NCBI GenBank assembly: GCA_964599695.1
Contig: CAZRGP010000008.1
Coordinates: forward strand, 1-64,000
Reading direction: 5' to 3'
Length of the DNA stretch: 64,000 nucleotides
Source of the DNA: RUG11783 sp964599695
Lineage (GTDB): Bacteria > Bacillota > Clostridia > Oscillospirales > Ruminococcaceae
Shown here: positions 24,139-33,688 of the stretch, piece by piece
Position numbering within the stretch: the stretch's first letter is position 1
Layout of the letters: the number at the start of each line of letters is the position of its first letter
Made by a program: the position numbers and the translations under genes
The notes under the pieces: model-generated
The model's database searches: none
What the model was told of the DNA's origin: nothing
The model's input: the letters and a program-made list of their open reading frames with translations, nothing else

Positions 24139-26547
24139 ATGAATTTCGACAAAAAGTATACAAACTCGGATCAGCTGTTCGGTGATCTGGAGCGAAAAAT
24201 AAAGACAGAATACGGAGTAAGCGTTACGAGTGCTACTGTTCAGAATGTTTATTTTGCGCTAAGTGAGCTTATCCGGAACAATCTGGCCGAGATGAGGGCT
24301 GATGCTTCCTCCAATGCGGCTGCCAAAGGAGCAAAGGAAGTTTACTACCTCTCTATGGAGTTCCTCATTGGTAAGTCATTGAGAAACAATCTGTGCTACT
24401 TGGGCATGGAAGACATGGCGAGAGAAGCGGTAGAGAGGTGTGGAGTTTCCCTCAATCAGTTATATGAAATCGAGCCGGACGCCGCGCTGGGGAATGGCGG
24501 ACTCGGTAGACTGGCCGCCTGTTATCTGGACGGACTGGCAACATGCCGCTACCCTGCGACCGGTTATTCCCTTCTTTACGAGTATGGCATCTTCAAGCAG
24601 AGGATCCAGGATGGAAAGCAGATCGAACTTCCGGATGCCTGGCTTCCGTACGGACGTGTGTGGCTTCAGCAGCGCAGCGACGAGGCGGTAGAAGTTCGGT
24701 TCGGCGGTCAGGTTCTGAGCCAGTGGTACGGAAAATATTATCATGCGGAGCAGGTCAATTATGATGTTGTTCTTGCTGTGCCGTATGACCTTTATATTGC
24801 AGGATACAATTCACCGTGTGTCAGCAAACTGAGGCTGTGGAAAGCGGAATCTCCCGGAATCGATATGGAGAGTTTTAACAGGGGAGATTACGCAGCTGCT
24901 ATGTTGAAAAACAGCACTGCGGAGCTGATCACTAAAATACTCTATCCAAATGACAATCAGGTAGACGGTAAGATGCTTCGGCTGAGACAGCAGTATTTCC
25001 TTTGCTGTGCTTCCATGCAGGATCTGATCTCCAAGCATTTGGCAAGATATGACGGCAACCTTGATCTTCTTCCGGAGAAGGTGGCGATCCATGTCAATGA
25101 TACCCACCCGACCCTGGCCATTCCTGAAATGATGCGCATCCTTCTGGATGAATGCGGATATGGATGGGACAAGGCTTTTGAGATCGTTAGGGGATGCTTT
25201 GCATATACGAACCATACTCTTATGACCGAGGCTCTGGAGAGATGGAATGCAGATCTTCTGAAAACATGTATTCCGCGTATCTATGAGATCATCCAGGAAC
25301 TTGATCGAACTTTAGCCAGGGAGATGGAAGGGTGTTCTCCTGAAGTGCTCGCAAAAACACGTATTATCAGCAACGGTGAAGTGCGTATGGCCAACCTGTG
25401 CGCTTTTGTTTCCCACAACGTCAACGGAGTCTCAAAACTTCACAGCGATCTGGTTAAAGACTCTTTGTTCCCGGAATTTGCCGGCAAGTATCCGGATAAA
25501 TTCGTGAACGTCACTAACGGTATCGCCTACAGAAGATGGCTTCTTCAGGGAAACAGGGAATTGAGTGATTACGTCAGTTCTTTGATAGGAGATGGGTTTA
25601 AATCGGACGCATCAAACCTTGCTGCGCTGAATTCGTTTAAGGACGACGCGAATGTGCTGGAGCAGCTGAATGCGATCAAATACAACAACAAGAAGTCGTT
25701 TATCAAGTACGCGAGTTCTTTCAGCAAAGCAACTCTGAATCCGGAGTCCTTGTTTGATGTTCAGGTAAAGCGTTTCCATGAGTACAAGAGACAGCATCTG
25801 AATGCTCTTGCGATCATCAGAAGATATCTTGACATAATCGGAGGAAAGGGCGGGAATTTCGTTCCCAGAACCTTCTTCTTCGGTGGCAAATCTGCGCCAG
25901 GCTACTTCATGGCAAAAGAGATGATACATCTGGTGTGTGTCCTCAGCGAGTTCCTGGAGAACGATGAGAGGACAAGGGATCTCCTGCGCGTCGTCTTCCT
26001 TCCTGATTTCAGAGTCAGCATGTCTGAAGTTCTTATGCCGGCTGCGGATATCTCCGAACAGATCTCGCTTGCCGGGACAGAAGCTTCTGGAACAGGAAAC
26101 ATGAAACTGATGCTGAACGGAGCAGTGACGATCGGAACGCTGGATGGTGCCAACGTTGAAATTCGCGATGTTGCAGGGCAGGAGAATTTCTTCCTGTTCG
26201 GAATGACAAAAGAGCAGGTCGTAGCTGAAAGACCCACCTACAATCCCAATATGATCTATCAGAGTAACGGTGCGATACATGAGGTCTTTGACTTTATCGA
26301 AAGCGGCGCTCTCGGATACAAGTTCCCTGAACTTCTCGGAAGTCTGAAGAGTCAGGACCGCTATATGGTTCTGAGGGATTTCGACGACTATTATGCTACA
26401 CAGTTGGCAACGGACACTGCTTATGCAGACCGGTCCGGCTGGGCAAGGAAGTCTTTGGCTAACATTGCTTCCTCCGGTATCTTCTCCGCTGACCGCTCTG
26501 TCACGGAGTACGCAAATAACATCTGGAATTTGGAGCCGATGAACTGA
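24139..26547 (+). CDS. glgP: Glycogen/maltodextrin phosphorylase
   Basis: An 802-aa GT35 enzyme releasing glucose-1-phosphate from alpha-1,4-glucan. Family marks include NGGLGRLAACYLDGLAT, the RVKRFHEYKRQ-like QVKRFHEYKRQHLN and the pyridoxal-phosphate site EASGTGNMKLMLNGA with its lysine. FFFGGKSAPGY and IPAADISEQ-like PAADISEQISLAG are also present. Length is normal for bacterial GlgP. AAGAGG is 7 bases before ATG 24139. The GH13 hydrolase gene starts 4 bases after its stop, so the pair degrades storage glucan together. Two phased palindromes at the promoter suggest repression. Confidence 0.96.
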   Translation: MNFDKKYTNSDQLFGDLERKIKTEYGVSVTSATVQNVYFALSELIRNNLAEMRADASSNAAAKGAKEVYYLSMEFLIGKSLRNNLCYLGMEDMAREAVERCGVSLNQLYEIEPDAALGNGGLGRLAACYLDGLATCRYPATGYSLLYEYGIFKQRIQDGKQIELPDAWLPYGRVWLQQRSDEAVEVRFGGQVLSQWYGKYYHAEQVNYDVVLAVPYDLYIAGYNSPCVSKLRLWKAESPGIDMESFNRGDYAAAMLKNSTAELITKILYPNDNQVDGKMLRLRQQYFLCCASMQDLISKHLARYDGNLDLLPEKVAIHVNDTHPTLAIPEMMRILLDECGYGWDKAFEIVRGCFAYTNHTLMTEALERWNADLLKTCIPRIYEIIQELDRTLAREMEGCSPEVLAKTRIISNGEVRMANLCAFVSHNVNGVSKLHSDLVKDSLFPEFAGKYPDKFVNVTNGIAYRRWLLQGNRELSDYVSSLIGDGFKSDASNLAALNSFKDDANVLEQLNAIKYNNKKSFIKYASSFSKATLNPESLFDVQVKRFHEYKRQHLNALAIIRRYLDIIGGKGGNFVPRTFFFGGKSAPGYFMAKEMIHLVCVLSEFLENDERTRDLLRVVFLPDFRVSMSEVLMPAADISEQISLAGTEASGTGNMKLMLNGAVTIGTLDGANVEIRDVAGQENFFLFGMTKEQVVAERPTYNPNMIYQSNGAIHEVFDFIESGALGYKFPELLGSLKSQDRYMVLRDFDDYYATQLATDTAYADRSGWARKSLANIASSGIFSADRSVTEYANNIWNLEPMN

Positions 26548-26551
26548 AGCA

Positions 26552-28315
26552 ATGGCTAAGGTATACGCTGTAAAAATGCCAAATGGCGCAGTCAGATCTC
26601 AGCAGTCTGTGGAGATCCAGCTCAGAGGCGCCGGCGAGGATGATATAGCTTTGCTAATGAGAAAAGATGGGGAGAATTCTGTGGAATATCTCCCCATGTC
26701 TTGCTCTGGTAATAACCTGTATGTGAATTACAGGTTTGAGACACCGGGGCTTTATTTTTATTGTTTTCTTTCACCGAAAAACGGTTACCTCCAATTCTCT
26801 CAGGACGAGATGGTAGGATACGGACAGAGGGAATACATGTTTCAGCAGACCGTATATGACCGGGAGTATGTTTCGGCAGAACCATTCAAGGGGGGTATCG
26901 CGTACCAGATTTTCCCCGATAGGTTTTATCGCACCGAGCCTGTTGTTCGGATACAGGGGAGGACCTATCACGATGATGTGTCCGAGATCCCGATCTGGTG
27001 GCCGGACAAAGCGGGCATTGTTCGCAACAACGACTTTTATGGGGGAACTCTGAAGGGGATAGAAAAGAAGCTGCCGTATCTCGTTTCCCTTAATGTCTCA
27101 ATCATCTACCTCAACCCCGTGTTCCTGGCTTTCTCAAACCACAGGTATGACACATCGGATTACATGACGATCGATCCTCAGCTCGGGACGGAGCAGGACT
27201 TTGTTTCTCTGTGCGTCCAGGCGAGAAAGGGGGGAATACGTATCATATTGGATGGGGTTTTCAGCCACACCGGAGATGACAGCGTGTATTTCAATAAGTA
27301 CGGACGATTTGATTCTGTCGGTGCTTACCAGAGCAAGGATAGTCCATATTACAAGTGGTATCGCTTTACAGAGTGGCCGCGCCAATATGCGTCGTGGTGG
27401 GGATTCAGCACGCTTCCGGAAGTGGAAGAAATGGAACCCTCTTATACAGAGTTTATTACTGGAGTGGATGGGGTCATTGACCATTGGATGAAACTGGGGG
27501 CATCCGGATTCAGACTGGATGTGGCGGATGAATTGCCGGATCGGTTTATAGAGAAGATCAGACAGGCAATCCGAAGGAATGATCCTCAGGGGATCCTGAT
27601 AGGTGAGGTATGGGAAGACGCCAGCAATAAAATCAGCTATGGCGAAAGACGCAGATATTTTTACGGTAACGAGCTGGATGGTACGATGAACTATCCTTTC
27701 CGCATCGCTATACTGGATTTTGTTTCGAACGGTGATTCCTTCAGATTCCGCGAGGCAATTGAGCGGATAACAAATAATTATCCTCATGACATGTTGCTTA
27801 CCTGTTTGAATCTCCTTTCCAGCCATGACACTCCCAGGGCGATCAACATGCTTGCAGACTCTTTTGCCGCATCGAGATCGAAAGAGGACGCCTCAGCTAG
27901 AGTGCTCAGCAAGGACGATTACCTCCGCGGAATCGAGATGCTGAAACTGGCTTACGCCCTGCTGTTCTATCTGCCGGGAATCCCGACGATCTATTACGGG
28001 GATGAGATCGGGATGCAGGGTTATGGAGATCCCTTCTGCAGAAGATACTTTGAATGGGATCATATTGATAACAATCTGTTCTCATTCGTCCGGAAACTCT
28101 CAGAAGAGCATAAAAAGTACGAAGAGATCCTGAAAGAGGGAAGAACGGAGTTTTTTATCTCGGAAGAATCGGTAATCGGTTTTTGGAGAAAGTCCGAGAA
28201 AGGGAAACTGGCGTTCCTTCTCAACAGATCGGAAAAAGATTATGCGTACATATTTGACAATGGGAAGGTAGCCAGAATACGCCCCTGGAGTTATGAAATC
28301 TATCTGTTTGAATAA
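26552..28315 (+). CDS. GH13 alpha-amylase family hydrolase (neopullulanase/cyclomaltodextrinase type)
   Basis: A 587-aa cytosolic alpha-glucan hydrolase, no signal peptide. An N-terminal beta domain (about 1-110) of the type seen in neopullulanases precedes the (beta/alpha)8 barrel that begins at AYQIFPDRFYR. The nucleophile is in GFRLDVADE, the acid/base in GEVWED and the third acid in SSHDTPR, so the triad is intact. The conserved PGIPTIYYGDEIGMQG follows. It starts 4 bases after glgP and depends on it for translation or transcription. It likely trims branched or cyclic maltodextrins that GlgP cannot finish. Confidence 0.9.
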   Translation: MAKVYAVKMPNGAVRSQQSVEIQLRGAGEDDIALLMRKDGENSVEYLPMSCSGNNLYVNYRFETPGLYFYCFLSPKNGYLQFSQDEMVGYGQREYMFQQTVYDREYVSAEPFKGGIAYQIFPDRFYRTEPVVRIQGRTYHDDVSEIPIWWPDKAGIVRNNDFYGGTLKGIEKKLPYLVSLNVSIIYLNPVFLAFSNHRYDTSDYMTIDPQLGTEQDFVSLCVQARKGGIRIILDGVFSHTGDDSVYFNKYGRFDSVGAYQSKDSPYYKWYRFTEWPRQYASWWGFSTLPEVEEMEPSYTEFITGVDGVIDHWMKLGASGFRLDVADELPDRFIEKIRQAIRRNDPQGILIGEVWEDASNKISYGERRRYFYGNELDGTMNYPFRIAILDFVSNGDSFRFREAIERITNNYPHDMLLTCLNLLSSHDTPRAINMLADSFAASRSKEDASARVLSKDDYLRGIEMLKLAYALLFYLPGIPTIYYGDEIGMQGYGDPFCRRYFEWDHIDNNLFSFVRKLSEEHKKYEEILKEGRTEFFISEESVIGFWRKSEKGKLAFLLNRSEKDYAYIFDNGKVARIRPWSYEIYLFE

Positions 28316-28316
28316 C

Positions 28317-28352
28317 AAAAAGATGAGCTCGAAAGAAAGCTCATCTTTTTTT
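28317..28352 (+). terminator. Terminator of the glgP-GH13 operon
   Basis: Stem AAAAAGATGAGCT / AGCTCATCTTTTT with an 8-base loop, continued by further T residues. Confidence 0.92.
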
Positions 28353-28378
28353 ACTCTGATGTTGAAAAAATGGATTGC

Positions 28379-28954
28379 TCAGATCGGAAAAGGATCTTTT
28401 CCGCGCCAAGCAAATTCGCAGCCGCAGAAGTCCTGACGATATAGGCTATATTCTTTTGCCAGTTTTGTCGAATGGAGGTAGCCGTCTTTCTTTTTAAAAT
28501 TGGAGTAAAGCCATTCTATTCCATACTTCGCAGACAACTCCTGGCCGATTGCATTAATAGTTTCACTGTTTTTGTGGGGGCTTACCGTAAGCGTGGTACA
28601 GAACAGATCATAACCATGTGCGACAGCGAATGTGGCGGTTTTTTCCAGACGGAGGCGAAAGCACTCTGTACACCTTGCTCCGCCTTCAGGCTGATCTTCG
28701 AATCCTTTTACCGCATTCAGGTATTCCTGGTGGTCATAATCCTGATCAACGTAAGAAACTCCTTCGCAGAATGGCGCGGTCTGAATAAGCCGTATCTGCT
28801 CCCTCTTTCTGTGTTCGTATTCTTCCTTCGGCCATATATTGGGATTATAGTAGTACACTGTCAGATCGTATTCTGGGGCAAGGACGGATATCACATGGGA
28901 GGAACAGACAGCGCAACAACTGTGTAAAAGCAATTTCTCTTTCTTTTCTGCCAT
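28379..28954 (-). CDS. queH: Epoxyqueuosine reductase QueH
   Basis: A 191-aa QueH (former DUF208), which performs the last step of queuosine synthesis in tRNA, reducing epoxyqueuosine. The vicinal cysteines near the N terminus (HSCCAVCS), ARCTECFRLRLEKTA in the middle and DFCGCEFA near the end provide the iron-sulfur and metal ligands of the family. Length is typical. GGAG lies 5 bases before ATG 28954. It is a single gene; no other queuosine genes are in the window. Confidence 0.94.
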   Translation of the reverse strand: MAEKKEKLLLHSCCAVCSSHVISVLAPEYDLTVYYYNPNIWPKEEYEHRKREQIRLIQTAPFCEGVSYVDQDYDHQEYLNAVKGFEDQPEGGARCTECFRLRLEKTATFAVAHGYDLFCTTLTVSPHKNSETINAIGQELSAKYGIEWLYSNFKKKDGYLHSTKLAKEYSLYRQDFCGCEFAWRGKDPFPI

Positions 28955-29040
28955 AACAACTCCGGAGATAGTGAGATGGTTGGATACATTAAGGAAATAT
29001 TACAATGAAATGTCTTTTTTGTTAATACTGGCTTTTATGA

Positions 29041-29069
29041 TTAACACAGAGGAGTTTTTGTGGTATATT
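29041..29069 (+). promoter_or_regulatory. Promoter of the class A PBP gene
   Basis: -35 TTAACA (29041-29046), 17-bp spacer, extended -10 TGGTATATT (TATATT at 29064-29069), about 100 bases before the start codon. Confidence 0.65.
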
Positions 29070-29170
29070 CTATGGGAATATCTATGCGTTTTTGACGCTC
29101 AGTTATTATTTTTAGGAGAGATAGTCCTGCCTGACACGTTTTTATCGTGATCGGAAAGGTTGTTTGAGAT

Positions 29171-31795
29171 ATGCCGAATAACGATTTTGAAGAAAAGAAA
29201 GTACAGGGAGAATCTGTTTCCGGAGCTGATGAGGTGAAGGAAGGAGATATCTTCTTTTCGTCTGATGAGACAGAAAACGTACCGGAAAACGATTTCCATA
29301 CTGCCACGAACGAGATGGAAGCGATCTTTGACGAACTTCGCAGCGAAACTGCCATTGAGGGAAATCCCAGCGAATCATCTTTTGATGATGAGGAAAAGAA
29401 AGATGACGGTTTTGCCTTGAACAGTTTGCCACTGAGTCCTACTTCCCAGGATGCTTTTGCGTCGGAAGAGGATATTGCAGATTCGTCGGGGGAGGAGTAT
29501 GATCTTGATTCCCTGAATGATGAAGAACCTGAGGAAAACGACAATACTTCAAAAGGAAGCAAAAGATTTAAAGTGAAGAACAAAAATAAGAGTAAAGCGA
29601 ACAATAAGAGTACGGAAAAGCCGGAGAGAGCGAAGCTGTCTTTCTGGCAGGGACTGCTCCGTTTTATTATCGTTATGGCATGCTTCGGCATTATTTTGGG
29701 GTGTGTTGTAGGCGTTCTTACTGCATTGTATCTTGCTGACGCTACCGCGGAGGATAACAAAGTTCTGGATATCAACCAGATTAAGCTAAGTTATGCTACC
29801 AGGTTGATGGCTTACGATAAGGAAAAAGAAGAGTGGTATGAGTATGAGCGTCTTTACAGCGATGAGAACCGTCTATGGGTGGAATACGGTGATCTTCCCC
29901 AGAGTTTGATTAAAGCTGTAGTGGCATCTGAGGACCAGAGGTTCTGGACGCACCATGGCGTAGACTGGAAGAGAACTGCTTTCGGTTTTATAAATGAGTA
30001 TATTTATCGTATGTCGGAGAGCACACAGGGCGGATCAACGATCACACAGCAGTTGATCAAGAACATTACTTCTGATAAAGCTGTTTCCGGAATCGGCGGT
30101 GTTCTGCGTAAGTTGCGTGAGATATACCGCGCATTGGAACTGGAAAAGAACTACTCGAAGGAACAGATCCTCGAAGCTTATCTGAACACGGTTGGTTTGG
30201 GCGATCAGGTCGCCGGAATCGAAGCTGCCGCAAACTACTATTTTGGAAAGCATGCTTCGGACCTTACAATGGCGGAATCTGCTGCCATCATCTGTGTCAC
30301 CAAGTACCCGTCAGCATACAACCCGTATTTGAATCCGGATGAGAACCACAGGCAGCGCAATTTCGTACTGTATAACATGTACGATTACGGCATGATCACC
30401 GAAAGAGAATACAATATGGCAAAAGCCGAGAGCGATGCCATGGTATTTGATGAAGCCAATAAGAGCACATCTTCCGGAAGCAAGGTCTATTCATTCTTCA
30501 CGGACGCGGTCATTGAACAGGTCTTGGATGATTTCATGAACATTAAGGGAATGACTTATTCCGAAGCCTTCAATGAACTGTTCCAGGGCGGTCTTACCAT
30601 CTATCTCACAATGGATCCGATGGTTCAGGAGACTGTTGAAGCTACAGCCTTTGATAAAGAACTTTGGCCTGAATTGGAATATGAGGAAGATGGAGTTACT
30701 CCTAAGAACAACCAGATCGAAGCGGCCATGGTAGTTATGAACTATGACGGCGAGGTTCTTGGTATTGCAGGCGGTATCAGAGAGAAGACTGTAAGCCGTT
30801 CACTGAACAGAGCGTTCTCTCCGAGACAGACCGGTTCTTCCATGAAGCCGCTGGCTGTATATGCTCCTGCATTGGAACTGAAGAAGATCCATTATTCTTC
30901 TTTGATTTTTGATCAGCCCTACAATGTGGATGAAAACGGAAAGCCCTGGCCAAGAAACTTCTCCAACACGTATGGAAACTCTGTTACGGTTTTCAGGGGA
31001 GTGGCCCAGTCTTTGAACACGACTGCTGTTTGGACAATGAACCTGATAGGGGCAGATTTCTCCTTTGACTTCCTGACGTCTTCTCTTGGATTTACGACCC
31101 TGGTTGATTCGAGATGGGATGAGGCCAGAGGAATGTACCTGACAGACCGTACTTACTCCATGGGACTTGGCGGTTTGACAGATGGATGCACAGTTTTGGA
31201 AATGACAGCGGCGTACGCCATCTTCGGAGACGGAGGTGTATACACAACACCCCATTTCTACACTCAGATCTGTGATAAGTCCGGAGATGTCATGCTGGAT
31301 AAGACACGCTACATCACAAAGAGCGCTGCTATTTCCGAAGAAACAGCTGAGATCATGAACTACATGCTCAGAGGTGTTATCAGTGAGGGAACAGGTACAA
31401 GAGCAAGATATGACAGCAAAATGCCTCTTTGCGGAAAATCCGGTACTTCCTCCGACAACAATGACTATTGGTTTATGGGGTTGAATCCCTATTATGTCTG
31501 CGGCGTTTGGATGGGTTACGACCTGAATGGTCCGATGCTTCCTTACAGCATTCACTTTGATACTCAGTATGCCTGGAGAAACATCATGAGCACGATCTCC
31601 GAAGGCCTGGAAACAAAGGAATTCCCGACTACCGGCAATATCGTCAGAGCAACGTTCTGTGTTGACTCCGGAGATTTCGCAAGTGAAGCGTGCCCGAATA
31701 CCAGGACCGGATACTATACAAGAGACAATATGCCTACGTCTACTTGCATTCACAACCCTGCGTATTGGGAAGCTCCTGCCGATCCGTTGGCATAA
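29171..31795 (+). CDS. Class A penicillin-binding protein (PBP1-type)
   Basis: An 874-aa bifunctional peptidoglycan synthase. The first 155 residues are acidic, then basic, and probably disordered in the cytosol. A single membrane helix lies at about 163-188. The GT51 glycosyltransferase domain follows, with the catalytic glutamate in SEDQRFWTHHGVDWKR and GGSTITQQLIKN. The transpeptidase has SxxK at S556-K559 (GSSMKP), an SLN motif (AQSLNTTAV) and KSGTSSD near residue 755 in place of KTG. A Cys-bearing C-terminal tail follows. Both active sites look intact. It is monocistronic with its own promoter and terminator. Confidence 0.95.
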   Translation: MPNNDFEEKKVQGESVSGADEVKEGDIFFSSDETENVPENDFHTATNEMEAIFDELRSETAIEGNPSESSFDDEEKKDDGFALNSLPLSPTSQDAFASEEDIADSSGEEYDLDSLNDEEPEENDNTSKGSKRFKVKNKNKSKANNKSTEKPERAKLSFWQGLLRFIIVMACFGIILGCVVGVLTALYLADATAEDNKVLDINQIKLSYATRLMAYDKEKEEWYEYERLYSDENRLWVEYGDLPQSLIKAVVASEDQRFWTHHGVDWKRTAFGFINEYIYRMSESTQGGSTITQQLIKNITSDKAVSGIGGVLRKLREIYRALELEKNYSKEQILEAYLNTVGLGDQVAGIEAAANYYFGKHASDLTMAESAAIICVTKYPSAYNPYLNPDENHRQRNFVLYNMYDYGMITEREYNMAKAESDAMVFDEANKSTSSGSKVYSFFTDAVIEQVLDDFMNIKGMTYSEAFNELFQGGLTIYLTMDPMVQETVEATAFDKELWPELEYEEDGVTPKNNQIEAAMVVMNYDGEVLGIAGGIREKTVSRSLNRAFSPRQTGSSMKPLAVYAPALELKKIHYSSLIFDQPYNVDENGKPWPRNFSNTYGNSVTVFRGVAQSLNTTAVWTMNLIGADFSFDFLTSSLGFTTLVDSRWDEARGMYLTDRTYSMGLGGLTDGCTVLEMTAAYAIFGDGGVYTTPHFYTQICDKSGDVMLDKTRYITKSAAISEETAEIMNYMLRGVISEGTGTRARYDSKMPLCGKSGTSSDNNDYWFMGLNPYYVCGVWMGYDLNGPMLPYSIHFDTQYAWRNIMSTISEGLETKEFPTTGNIVRATFCVDSGDFASEACPNTRTGYYTRDNMPTSTCIHNPAYWEAPADPLA

Positions 31796-31811
31796 TTTGA
31801 TTGTTCAATAT

Positions 31812-31848
31812 AACAGAGCCTGCAAGAAATCTTGCAGGCTCTGTTTTT
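31812..31848 (+). terminator. Terminator of the PBP gene
   Basis: Perfect 15-bp stem AACAGAGCCTGCAAG with complement and a 4-base loop, then TTTG. Confidence 0.92.
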
Positions 31849-31861
31849 GATATCGCGTATT

Positions 31862-32527
31862 TTATAGATCGATATAATCAAAGGGATCTTCATCACTCGG
31901 GGTTTGATCCTGACCTTCAAACGGGATCTCACTTACAAATTCCACCAACGGTTCTCGGAGATAAAGAGAGGGATCGATGCGCACCATGAATCCTCGGCCT
32001 GGGTCGCAATTCCATTCGTACGGGGAGTGTTTCGGGTAAGCGAGCGCAGCCATACATGCACCGATCACACTGATATGGGTCACCACTGCAGCGGAAAAGA
32101 TACCTCGGTGCATCATGTCATCGATGACCTGGATCAGACCTTCTCTGCTTCTAACATAAAAGTTTTTAGAAGGCTCGACTCCCGGAGGGGTATAGTCACT
32201 GCCCGGTACGATCCATTTCTGAAACTCTTCATCATCTTGAAGATCTTTCATACGGGTTCCTTCAAAACGGCCGAAGGATGCTTCGCGAAGGTTGTCCACA
32301 GCAATATACTCTGAACCGGGAAACAGGATCTCAGCGGTTTCTCTTGCACGCAGCAACGGACTTGCGTAAACGGTTTCAACGTAAGGATATTCGCACGAAT
32401 CGACCAGATCATTCAACTGCTGAATTCCTTCTTCGCACAGCGGAATATCCAAAGTCCCGCAATAGCGTCCTTCCAAGTTGGCTTTGGTCAGACCATGTCT
32501 GAGCAAGTACAGTTTATATGTTTTCAT
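31862..32527 (-). CDS. Histidine phosphatase superfamily protein
   Basis: A 221-aa phosphoglycerate-mutase-like phosphatase. The RHG motif is in LYLLRHGLTKANLEGRYCG, the second Arg and His are in SPLLRARETAEI and VVTHISVIGA, and a Glu lies in EASFGRFEGT. It belongs to the CobC/GpmB-like branch, whose substrates vary (alpha-ribazole phosphate, sugar phosphates, nucleotides), and no neighbour gives a hint. AGGAG lies 4 bases before ATG 32527. Confidence 0.9.
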   Translation of the reverse strand: MKTYKLYLLRHGLTKANLEGRYCGTLDIPLCEEGIQQLNDLVDSCEYPYVETVYASPLLRARETAEILFPGSEYIAVDNLREASFGRFEGTRMKDLQDDEEFQKWIVPGSDYTPPGVEPSKNFYVRSREGLIQVIDDMMHRGIFSAAVVTHISVIGACMAALAYPKHSPYEWNCDPGRGFMVRIDPSLYLREPLVEFVSEIPFEGQDQTPSDEDPFDYIDL

Positions 32528-32557
32528 AATGCTCCTAAAATGAATTGATGTACGAAT

Positions 32558-32585
32558 ATTATATTACGTCTTTCTCTTTTTTCAA
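32558..32585 (-). promoter_or_regulatory. Promoter of the histidine phosphatase gene
   Basis: Minus-strand -35 TTGAAA (32580-32585), 16-bp spacer, -10 TATAAT (32558-32563). Confidence 0.7.
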
Positions 32586-32739
32586 AAGGTAACGGGTGGT
32601 TGTGGGCATATCAAATGATAAATAACAAAGAGCAGAAAGACATTATGATCACGGAGAAGAATATTGGAATTGCAAAATGCAAGAGGATATTCTCAGGAAA
32701 TAATGTTTAAAAAAATAACTAGTATTCTACTAAAAACAC

Positions 32740-32768
32740 TTTACGAAGAGTATTATTCTTGCTACAAT
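32740..32768 (+). promoter_or_regulatory. Promoter of the XRE regulator gene
   Basis: -35 TTTACG (32740-32745), 17-bp spacer, -10 TACAAT (32763-32768), about 33 bases before the start codon. The rest of the 273-bp gap up to the phosphatase gene shows nothing else I can name. Confidence 0.6.
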
Positions 32769-32801
32769 TTGAAACGTGCAAAAAAATGTCATGGAGCAGT
32801 A

Positions 32802-33488
32802 ATGGAAAGCAAGGATAGTTTTAATAGGATTTTAACCCTGTTGAGAAAGGAGAAAGGCCTTACACAAAAAGAGGCCGCAGCAAGTTTGGGGATTTCCCAG
32901 GCGCTGCTCTCCCACTATGAAAAAGGAATCAGGGAATGCGGACTGTCATTCGTGGTACGTGTAGCTGATTTTTATGGCGTATCATGCGACTACCTTCTCG
33001 GAAGGTCACCGGACAGAAGTGGTTTGACGCTGAGTGTTGAGGATATTCCGAACGAGGCGGATGTCAAAGATGATAACAGGTTCAAAGGTTCACTGCTGCC
33101 TGTTCTCAGCAAGAAGCTGCTTATCAATTCCATCTCGATCTTGTATGAATATCTCCTCAAGAACCCGGACAAAAAGCTCGTGAATGAGGTAACGCATTAT
33201 CTCAATTCAGGTGTTTATAAAATGTTCAGAGCAGTTTATTCCAGCAACAGGAATAATCAGGAGAAACTGTTCTCCTTGCCAAGTAGTCTTTATGAAGGAT
33301 ATGTTTCGGCGTCTATGGCAAGGAGTGAGGCTGAGATCAACGACATTCTTTCACAGCACCCTTCCAAAGGGGATGAACTTTCCAAGGAGGAATTCGCTAC
33401 TTCCGGAGAGCAGCTGACGAATGAGTATCCCCAGCAGGCTTCGTCGCTTTTCAACCTTATTTTAGAGGTTGAATCAAAGGCGAAATAA
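32802..33488 (+). CDS. XRE-family helix-turn-helix regulator
   Basis: 228 aa. An N-terminal Cro/C1-type HTH (about residues 8-62) contains LTQKEAAASLGISQALLSHYEKGIRE (recognition helix at SQALLSHYE), followed by the usual YGVSCDYLLGRS. The remaining about 150 residues form a helical region that I do not recognise. ATG 32802 is chosen because GGAG is 5 bases upstream and a promoter lies just before; the longer open frame would start upstream of that promoter. It stands alone, so it is likely autoregulated or controls distant genes. Confidence 0.86.
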   Translation: MESKDSFNRILTLLRKEKGLTQKEAAASLGISQALLSHYEKGIRECGLSFVVRVADFYGVSCDYLLGRSPDRSGLTLSVEDIPNEADVKDDNRFKGSLLPVLSKKLLINSISILYEYLLKNPDKKLVNEVTHYLNSGVYKMFRAVYSSNRNNQEKLFSLPSSLYEGYVSASMARSEAEINDILSQHPSKGDELSKEEFATSGEQLTNEYPQQASSLFNLILEVESKAK

Positions 33489-33515
33489 CGGAATATTATT
33501 GGGAGTAAGAAAAAC

Positions 33516-33555
33516 AAGGCACGAGGCGTTTTAAATGGCGTCTCGTGCCTTTTTG
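33516..33555 (+). terminator. Terminator of the XRE regulator gene
   Basis: 13-bp stem AAGGCACGAGGCG / CGTCTCGTGCCTT with one G-U pair and a 10-base loop, then TTTTTG. Confidence 0.9.
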
Positions 33556-33568
33556 TTGTAGAGCAAAA

Positions 33569-33587
33569 CCACTCGCTAGGCGAGTGG
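33569..33587. repeat. Left-end subterminal hairpin of the IS
   Basis: CCACTCGC-TAG-GCGAGTGG, an 8-bp perfect stem with a 3-base loop. Such imperfect-palindrome ends are recognised as single-stranded hairpins by IS200/IS605 TnpA. Confidence 0.8.
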
Positions 33588-33622
33588 TACAGTAGAGGTT
33601 AACCGAACAGGCGGACAAAAAA

Positions 33623-33678
33623 CTCCTTTGGTATAATCGAAGCGAGACGGCCAGTCGCGCAAAGATTAACCAAAGGAG
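33623..33678 (+). promoter_or_regulatory. Leader structure hiding the transposase ribosome binding site
   Basis: CTCCTTTGGT (33623-33632) pairs perfectly with ACCAAAGGAG (33669-33678), which contains the transposase Shine-Dalgarno. A TATAAT at 33632-33637 would start transcripts after the left arm. Only transcripts coming from outside would then fold and be silenced. This fits the translational repression known for IS200 tnpA. Confidence 0.7.
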
Positions 33679-33688
33679 GACATTAAGA